5,000 bases of DNA from positions 1-5,000 of the forward strand of contig DXGW01000110.1 of the NCBI GenBank assembly GCA_019113665.1. Reading direction: 5' to 3'. Below, piece by piece: positions 1-5,000 of this stretch. Each line of letters begins with the position of its first letter. Position 1 is the first letter of the stretch. The notes under the pieces are model-generated. The model ran no database searches. It was given only the letters and a program-made list of their open reading frames with translations, and was not told the origin of the DNA. The stretch comes from Candidatus Alistipes excrementipullorum. Lineage in GTDB: Bacteria > Bacteroidota > Bacteroidia > Bacteroidales > Rikenellaceae. The position numbers and the translations under genes are program-made.

Positions 1-908
1 TCGACGGGCTCTTCTGGGCCAATCTCTTTTTCCTGAACGATACGCTCTATGCGCTCGGTGTTGCGAGCGGCCACGGGAATATCGTGATAATGAAGTCGAC
101 AGACCACGGGTACACGTGGACGACGCCTGCCGACCGCAACAGCGGACTGTTGTTCGTGGGGGCGTACCATACGGCGCCGACACCTGTCGTCATCGGCAAA
201 TGCCGCATATGGCGGGCCATGGAGAATGCCGATGCCATCGCGTCCGACCTGCCGATACGTTACGGCGCCCTCATGATAAGCGCCGACCTGGACAAGGACC
301 TTCTCCGAGCCGACAGCTGGACCATGACGAATACCTTGCCGGCGGATCAGCAGCATATCGGCGGCGAGATGCGCGGCTGGCTCGAAGGCAATGCCGTTGT
401 GGGTCCCGACGGAGATATTCTGGACATCATGCGCGTGCATGTATGGCCCGGCACTCCGGAGCAGGCGGCCATACTCCATGTTTCGGACGATGGCCGTGAG
501 ATCTCTTTTTCCGAGTCGGATTATGTGCCCTTTGCCGGCGGCGCCAAGAAGTTCACCATACGGTACGATGCCCGCAGCGGGCGTTACTGGACACTGGCCA
601 ACGATGTCCTGCCGGACTTCGCCTCGGAATACCCGGCCAGCGTGCGCAACTCGCTTACGCTGATGAGTTCGGCCGACCTGCGGGAGTGGACCATGCACAA
701 ACAGGTGCTTTACCACCCCGAAATCAAGAAACATGCTTTCCAGTATGTGGACTGGGTCGTGCACGGCGAAGACATTGTCTTCGTATCGCGCACCGCATTC
801 GATGACGAAGAGGGAGGTGCTGCCTCGGCCCATGACGCCAACTACCTTACGTTTCACCGCATACCGTCGTTCCGTAGCCTCGTGAACGAGACGGTTGCAC
901 AAAACTGA
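1..908 (+). CDS. Sialidase-like (BNR/Asp-box) beta-propeller glycoside hydrolase, C-terminal part
   Basis: The reading frame is open from base 3 to the TGA at 906-908, so 301 residues are visible and the N-terminus lies upstream. Numbering visible residues from base 3, there is one clean Asp-box at 32-39 (STDHGYTW), a WLEGNAV segment at 126-132, a degenerate Asp-box-like SDDGREISF, an SADLREW motif at 223-229 and a conserved-looking tail with HAFQYVDW (244-251), SRTAF and HDANYLTFHRI (277-287). Asp-boxes sit on propeller blade turns in sialidases and related hydrolases, and this tail resembles Bacteroidota and Planctomycetes proteins annotated as sialidase family or exo-alpha-sialidase. I cannot assign the GH33 arginine triad, acid/base Asp or Tyr/Glu nucleophile pair, so sialidase activity is unproven; another glycosidase is possible. 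The missing N-terminus probably carries the export signal. A GTG at 84 and ATG at 90 are internal, because propeller-like sequence (GLFWANLFFLNDTLYALG) is encoded before them. The next gene overlaps its stop, implying co-transcription. Confidence 0.8.
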   Translation, partial: DGLFWANLFFLNDTLYALGVASGHGNIVIMKSTDHGYTWTTPADRNSGLLFVGAYHTAPTPVVIGKCRIWRAMENADAIASDLPIRYGALMISADLDKDLLRADSWTMTNTLPADQQHIGGEMRGWLEGNAVVGPDGDILDIMRVHVWPGTPEQAAILHVSDDGREISFSESDYVPFAGGAKKFTIRYDARSGRYWTLANDVLPDFASEYPASVRNSLTLMSSADLREWTMHKQVLYHPEIKKHAFQYVDWVVHGEDIVFVSRTAFDDEEGGAASAHDANYLTFHRIPSFRSLVNETVAQN

Positions 909-910
909 TG
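906..910 (+). promoter_or_regulatory. Stop-start overlap (TGATG) joining genes 1 and 2
   Basis: The TGA ending the sialidase-like gene shares its final A with the ATG of the esterase gene. No purine-rich Shine-Dalgarno sequence is seen just upstream (bases 890-905), as is usual in Bacteroidota. Such overlaps commonly allow translational coupling, where ribosomes ending the first gene reinitiate on the second. Coupling is inferred. If the esterase instead starts at ATG 920, the junction is a short 11-base gap. Confidence 0.6.
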
Positions 911-2329
911 AATGAAGTTATGAAAAGATTGATTCTGACCATGCTGTCCGTATTGGCCGTGGCGACATGCGCAATGGCTCAGCTCAGCCTGCCGCGTCTG
1001 GTCTCCGACGGCATGGTCCTTCAGCGCGGTTCCGACGTGAAGGTCTGGGGCTGGGCGGCACCCGATTCCAAGGTGCGTATATCTGCCGACTGGACCGGGG
1101 CCGTGGTATGCCGCAGCGATTCCGACGGGTACTGGGAGTGCATGCTTGCCACCGGTACGGATACCGAACCGCATGAGATGACGGTCTCGTCGCGCGGGGA
1201 ACGCATAACCGTCGGCGATATCCTCTTCGGCGAGGTGTGGATATGTGCCGGACAGTCGAACATGTCGATGCCGGTCAAGGGCTTCCGTGACCAGCCGGTC
1301 GAGAATTCGGCCGGGATCGTGGCATCGGCCGGCTCCTTCCGGACCGTGCGCATGTTCACCGTTGCCAAGAAGATCGACAGCAAGCCGCAGCGCGACGTCA
1401 AGGGAGGTTCGTGGCAGTCGGCGTCGCCGGCTACGGTGGCCGATTTCAGTGCCGTGGGCTACATTTTTGCCCGAAAGCTCAATGAGGAGCTGAAAGTCCC
1501 TGTCGGCATGATCAACATCAGCATGGGCGGGTCGAACGTGCAGGCATGGGTGAGCCGCGAACTGCTGTCGACGTTCCCCGAGGTGCAGCTGCGCCCGATC
1601 GACCTGAGCGCCAAGGCGCCGCAGCGTGAGCAGTGCGGCATCTACAACTCGATGCTCTATCCCTCGATAAGGTACACTGTGGCGGGTGCCATATGGTACC
1701 AGGGTGAGAACAACATCTATACGCCCGATCTCTATGCGCGCATGCTGCCGGCCATGATCGGACAGTGGCGCGAGTTGTCGGGAAATGCCTCAATGCCGTT
1801 CTATATGGTCGAGATAGCGCCCTACAACTACAAGAAAACCCCGGCGCGCGACGCCGCATTCCTGCGTGAGGCGCAGCACCGTGTCGTGGCTTCCACGCCG
1901 CATACGGCGATAATATGTGCGGCCGATCTCGGTACGCCCTCCTGCATACACCCTCCCAAAAAACGTGAAGTAGGCGAGCGTCTGGCGGCCGTGGCTCTGC
2001 ATGAGAATTACGGCCGCAACCTGCGGTGCACCTTCCCTGAGTTCGTATCGGCAACCGTTTCCGACGGTGCCGTCGTGGTGGAGTTCGGCAATGTCGCCGG
2101 GGAGCTGGTCTTAAGGCCGGCAGACGGCCGCAGCGGCTTCGAGGTTGCGGGTGCAGACGGAGAGTTCCGGCCGGCCCGTGCTGTGGCCGACGGCAAAACC
2201 GTCAGGGTCAGCAGCGACGAGGTCCCCTCGCCGAAATACGTCAGATATGCTTTCAGCAACGACTCCACGGCAACCTTGTTTGACAGCGAAGGTGTGCCGG
2301 CATTCCCTTTCAGAACAGATAACCGATAA
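908..2329 (+). CDS. Exported SGNH/SASA-family carbohydrate O-acetylesterase (sialate O-acetylesterase-like)
   Basis: This complete gene encodes 473 residues, a usual length for the family. The N-terminus is a Sec signal peptide: basic MKR, a hydrophobic stretch, then ATCAMA with likely cleavage before Q25. Next come an N-terminal beta region with the family-typical LVSDGMVLQRG and VWGWAAP, and the hydrolase core: nucleophile motif GQSNM with Ser117, GGSNVQAW at 207-214, WYQGENN at 263-269 and IHP with probable catalytic His348. The C-terminal beta domain ends in the typical EGVPAFPFRTD (461-471). Relatives remove O-acetyl groups from sialic acids or plant polysaccharides (SASA/DUF303, overlapping CE20), so the substrate is open. 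Many relatives have NDIHP; here it is SCIHP, so the acid residue is uncertain. The likely location is the periplasm or beyond the inner membrane; there is no lipobox Cys after the signal. The start could be ATG 908 or ATG 920; both keep the signal peptide, and 908 overlaps the preceding stop. It is probably co-transcribed with both neighbours. Confidence 0.92.
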   Translation: MNEVMKRLILTMLSVLAVATCAMAQLSLPRLVSDGMVLQRGSDVKVWGWAAPDSKVRISADWTGAVVCRSDSDGYWECMLATGTDTEPHEMTVSSRGERITVGDILFGEVWICAGQSNMSMPVKGFRDQPVENSAGIVASAGSFRTVRMFTVAKKIDSKPQRDVKGGSWQSASPATVADFSAVGYIFARKLNEELKVPVGMINISMGGSNVQAWVSRELLSTFPEVQLRPIDLSAKAPQREQCGIYNSMLYPSIRYTVAGAIWYQGENNIYTPDLYARMLPAMIGQWRELSGNASMPFYMVEIAPYNYKKTPARDAAFLREAQHRVVASTPHTAIICAADLGTPSCIHPPKKREVGERLAAVALHENYGRNLRCTFPEFVSATVSDGAVVVEFGNVAGELVLRPADGRSGFEVAGADGEFRPARAVADGKTVRVSSDEVPSPKYVRYAFSNDSTATLFDSEGVPAFPFRTDNR

Positions 2330-2350
2330 CCATAAACCAACACAGAACCC
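2330..2350 (+). other. 21-base intercistronic gap before susC-like gene
   Basis: Between the TAA of the esterase and the ATG of the transporter lie 21 bases, rich in A and C and poor in G. The gap shows no inverted repeat that could form a terminator and no Shine-Dalgarno sequence, and it is too short to hold a Bacteroidota promoter (TTTG at about -33 and TAnnTTTG at about -7) with a leader. The transporter is therefore most simply read as part of the same transcript as the enzymes. The G-poor leader fits initiation by an unstructured, A-rich region. A promoter inside the 3' end of the esterase gene cannot be excluded. Confidence 0.55.
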
Positions 2351-5000
2351 ATGAAGAATTTTTACTCTAAACCGATTGCGGGCTGTATGTTTGTCCTGAT
2401 ATTGCTGTTCTCGGCGATTTGGGACGGTTACTCCCAGCCCAATGTCATTACAGGTACGGTCCTGTCGGCTTCGAATTCCGAGCCGGTGATCGGAGCGGTC
2501 GTGCGCGACATGAAATCGAATGTCGCCGTTGTGACCGATTCACAAGGTAAATTCCGGATTACGGCACCGCAGGGCGTGACCATCGAGGTCAGCTGCCTCG
2601 GATACGTTACGCTGACTACGGTAGTGGATTCGCGTACCAACTACAACCTTGTCCTTGAGGAGGATACCAAAATGATCGAGGACGTGGTAGTCGTCGGATA
2701 CGGAACGCAGCGCCGCAAGGACCTTACCGGAGCAGTATCGGTAGCCAAAGTCTCGGATCTGCAGCAGTCGCCCGTGGCGTCTTTCGAGCAGGCGCTTGCA
2801 GGCCGTATAGCCGGTGTTTCGATAACCAGTTCGGACGGACAGCCCGGCGAGGAGATGAACATCGTTATCCGAGGCGGCAACTCGATCACGCAAAGCAATG
2901 CTCCCCTTTATGTCGTGGACGGCTTCCCGATCGAAGGTTTCAGCCCTTCGTCGATGAATGCCCAGGACATCAAGTCGCTGACCGTTCTCAAGGACGCTTC
3001 GGCCACTGCGATCTACGGTTCGCGCGGAGCCAACGGCGTCATCATCATCGAGACCAACGACGGAAAGGTCGGCCGTACATCGATATCATACGACGGATAT
3101 GTCGGCGTGCAGTCGCCGTCGAACAAGATGGAGCTGATGAGCCCCTACGAGTTCGTCAAGTACCAGTACGAGATCAACAAGGCCGAGACCGAGCGTGCGT
3201 ATCTCTATGACGGCCGCACGCTGGATTATTACAAGGACGTCGAGCCCATAGACTGGCAGGACGCACTTATGCGTACGGCCGTTATCCACAGCCACTCGCT
3301 CTCGATAAACGGAGGTACGCAGAAGACCAAGTTCTCTATTTCGGCCAACTATACCAACCATGACGGTATTATCCGTTACAGCGGTTACGAGCGTATCAGG
3401 GGCAGGGTATATGTGAACCACACGTTCAACCGCTGGCTGCGTTTCAATGTTGCCGGCGAATACTCCAACGACAAGTCCTATGGAGACATAGCCTCGCAGA
3501 GCGCAAGTACGACGCAGACCTATTCGGGCTATCTGATGTACCGTACGTGGGGTTACCGTCCGGTCTTCCCGAGCGACGATTACAACATCATGGACGAGCC
3601 CGTCGACGAGGGTGCCATGGACGAGCGTTTCAATCCCGTGCTCGATGTGCGCAACAGTATCCGCGTGAAGAAGGGCCAGTATATTCGCGGAAACGCCAAT
3701 ATCCTGATCAAGATATACAAGGATCTCGAACTTATTGTCAAGGGCGGCGTGTACGACCGTACATGGAAGGAGTCGTCGTTCTACAACTCCACGACGTCGC
3801 GCGGTTCGTCGGCTTCGGCCAGCAATACCAAGGGCGTGAACGGAGCCGTCAATTTCCGTCAGGCGCGGAGCCTTCTCAACGAGAATACGCTCAACTACAA
3901 GAAGAAGATCGGAAACCACTCGATAACGGCACTCGTGGGCTGGACGCTTCAGGCCAACCAGAACGAGATATATGAGCTTACCGGCGAGCAGATACCCATC
4001 GAGGATCTCGGCATCAGCGGTATCGATACCGGTACTCCCGGAGCGAACAAGACGAGCATCAGCGAAAACCGTCTGATGTCGTACCTGGGCCGCGTGACCT
4101 ACAACTATGACGACCGCTATCTGCTTACGGCATCGTTCCGTGCCGACGGCTCGAGCAAGTTCTCGAAGCAGAACCGCTGGGGTTATTTCCCGTCGGCGGC
4201 CTTCGCATGGCGCATATCCGAGGAGAAGTTCCTTGAGAACTGGCACTTCCTCGACAATGCCAAGCTGCGTGTGAGCTACGGTCTTACCGGTAACGACCGG
4301 ATTTCCGATTTCGGCCGTTTCGAGCAGATGGGAACCAACTATACGTATTATTACTCCTACAACAACGGTACTCCGGAATTCGGAATACGTACCACGTCGA
4401 TCGGCAATCCCGACCTTAAATGGGAGACTACCGCACAGTTCGACGCCGGTATCGACCTCTCGTTCTTCAACAGCCGTCTGAACATTACGGTGGACTACTA
4501 CAACAAACATACGCGTGACCTGCTGCTCAATGCCGACCTTCCCTATACGACCGGTTTCAGCAAGGTCTACAAGAATGTGGGCGCCATACGCAACCGCGGT
4601 TGGGAGTTCACGCTCTCGACGGTCAATGTCGACACACGCATCTTCAAGTGGCGCAGCGATTTCAACATCTCGTTCAACAAGAACAAGATATTGTCGCTCA
4701 ACGACGGCGAGTCGCGCCTGCTGTCGTCCATATCGTCCGGTTGGGACATGTCGAAGACCAATCTCTATCTGGCACAGGTCGGACAGTCGATCGGCCAGTT
4801 CATAGGCCTCATCTGGGAGGGCGTATATACCTACGATGATTTTGACCGTGTCGGCGACGACTACGTGCTGCGTTCCGATGTTGCGGCCAACGGTTCGTCG
4901 CGTTCGACCATACGTCCCGGCGACATCAAGTACCGTGACGTCAACGGTGACGGTACCATTACCGACAAGGACGTCGTGGTCATCGGCCGTGCCACCCCGA
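2351..5000 (+). CDS. SusC/RagA-family TonB-dependent outer-membrane transporter, 3' end beyond window
   Basis: The frame is open from ATG 2351 to the right edge, giving 883 codons; family members usually have about 1000-1100 residues, so the last barrel strands are missing. The order is: signal peptide (hydrophobic core about 10-24, cleavage probably near Y27-Q29); carboxypeptidase-regulatory-like Ig fold about 32-105 (VITGTV, DSQGKFRI, LGYVT); TonB-box-like EDVVVVGYGTQ at 110-120; plug domain about 125-240 with IRGGNSI, PLYVVDG and the SusC signature LKDASATAIYGSRGANGV at 213-230; then the beta-barrel from about 243. Barrel hallmarks are RADGSSKFS (597-605), WGYFPS (610-615), LRVSYGLTGN (639-648), NPDLKWE (686-692), DYYNKHTRDLL (715-725) and an EF-hand-like DVNGDGTITDKD (863-874). 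Such proteins import oligosaccharides through the outer membrane using TonB-ExbBD energy, capped by a SusD lipoprotein whose gene normally follows. No STN domain precedes the regulatory-like fold, so anti-sigma signalling through this protein is unlikely. The glycan specificity cannot be read from the sequence. Confidence 0.96.
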   Translation, partial: MKNFYSKPIAGCMFVLILLFSAIWDGYSQPNVITGTVLSASNSEPVIGAVVRDMKSNVAVVTDSQGKFRITAPQGVTIEVSCLGYVTLTTVVDSRTNYNLVLEEDTKMIEDVVVVGYGTQRRKDLTGAVSVAKVSDLQQSPVASFEQALAGRIAGVSITSSDGQPGEEMNIVIRGGNSITQSNAPLYVVDGFPIEGFSPSSMNAQDIKSLTVLKDASATAIYGSRGANGVIIIETNDGKVGRTSISYDGYVGVQSPSNKMELMSPYEFVKYQYEINKAETERAYLYDGRTLDYYKDVEPIDWQDALMRTAVIHSHSLSINGGTQKTKFSISANYTNHDGIIRYSGYERIRGRVYVNHTFNRWLRFNVAGEYSNDKSYGDIASQSASTTQTYSGYLMYRTWGYRPVFPSDDYNIMDEPVDEGAMDERFNPVLDVRNSIRVKKGQYIRGNANILIKIYKDLELIVKGGVYDRTWKESSFYNSTTSRGSSASASNTKGVNGAVNFRQARSLLNENTLNYKKKIGNHSITALVGWTLQANQNEIYELTGEQIPIEDLGISGIDTGTPGANKTSISENRLMSYLGRVTYNYDDRYLLTASFRADGSSKFSKQNRWGYFPSAAFAWRISEEKFLENWHFLDNAKLRVSYGLTGNDRISDFGRFEQMGTNYTYYYSYNNGTPEFGIRTTSIGNPDLKWETTAQFDAGIDLSFFNSRLNITVDYYNKHTRDLLLNADLPYTTGFSKVYKNVGAIRNRGWEFTLSTVNVDTRIFKWRSDFNISFNKNKILSLNDGESRLLSSISSGWDMSKTNLYLAQVGQSIGQFIGLIWEGVYTYDDFDRVGDDYVLRSDVAANGSSRSTIRPGDIKYRDVNGDGTITDKDVVVIGRATP

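Noticed and set aside
84..92. GTG 84 or ATG 90 as the true start of the sialidase-like gene
   Set aside because: The frame stays open to the left edge and encodes plausible propeller-strand sequence, and starting here would leave no signal peptide and cut just before an Asp-box.
1518..2054. A 178-codon open frame on the minus strand inside the esterase gene
   Set aside because: It is antisense to conserved SASA motifs. Its product is rich in Arg, Ala, Pro, His and Cys, typical of a non-coding shadow frame.
3547..3975. A 142-codon plus-strand frame overlapping the susC-like gene
   Set aside because: It is out of frame with the transporter and encodes an Arg/Gln/Gly-rich sequence with no domain; the SusC frame is continuous throughout, so it is not a frameshift fragment.
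3086..4510. A 474-codon open frame on the minus strand inside the susC-like gene
   Set aside because: It lies fully antisense to an unmistakable SusC protein. Its translation is low-complexity, rich in Val, Arg and Ile, with no recognisable motifs, as expected from mirrored codon bias in GC-rich DNA.
4922..4975. Dockerin or cellulosome-type module suggested by the DVNGDG motif
   Set aside because: There is only a single loop, it lies within SusC barrel sequence, and such loops are common in SusC proteins; no second dockerin repeat is seen.
1..5000. Mobile element, CRISPR, tRNA/rRNA or prophage signals
   Set aside because: No terminal inverted repeats, spaced direct repeats, transposase-like motifs or RNA gene signatures were seen by eye, and nearly every base is inside one of three continuous genes.

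Overview
This window looks like part of a polysaccharide utilization locus (PUL) from a GC-rich member of the Bacteroidales. The evidence is a SusC-type TonB-dependent transporter, which is essentially diagnostic of Bacteroidota, joined tightly to two exported-type carbohydrate-active proteins, with no convincing Shine-Dalgarno sequences before the starts. The visibly high GC content, with frequent GCC, GGC, TCG and ATA codons, fits a gut Alistipes-like lineage better than AT-richer Bacteroides, but the genus is only a guess.

Layout, all on the + strand with almost no non-coding DNA: (1) bases 1-908 hold the C-terminal 301 residues of a sialidase-like (BNR/Asp-box) beta-propeller protein whose start lies upstream. 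(2) Bases 908-2329 hold a complete 473-residue exported SGNH/SASA-family carbohydrate esterase of the kind annotated as sialate 9-O-acetylesterase. Its ATG overlaps the stop of gene 1 by one base. (3) Bases 2351-5000 hold the first 883 codons of a SusC/RagA-family outer-membrane transporter. It starts 21 bases after the esterase stop and runs off the right edge. A SusD-type lipoprotein gene is expected next but is not visible.

Inferred working model: the propeller enzyme and the esterase trim glycosidic bonds and acyl groups from a decorated glycan outside the cytoplasm, and the SusC channel, with its expected SusD partner, imports the oligosaccharides. The sialidase-like plus acetylesterase pairing suggests O-acetylated sialoglycans, but both families include members acting on other substrates, so the glycan is not settled.

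I found no RNA genes, mobile elements, CRISPR arrays, terminators or recognisable promoters. The region reads as a normal PUL segment rather than a new kind of system. The points most worth a second look are the enzyme-first gene order, the uncertain activity of the propeller protein and the acid position of the esterase active site.
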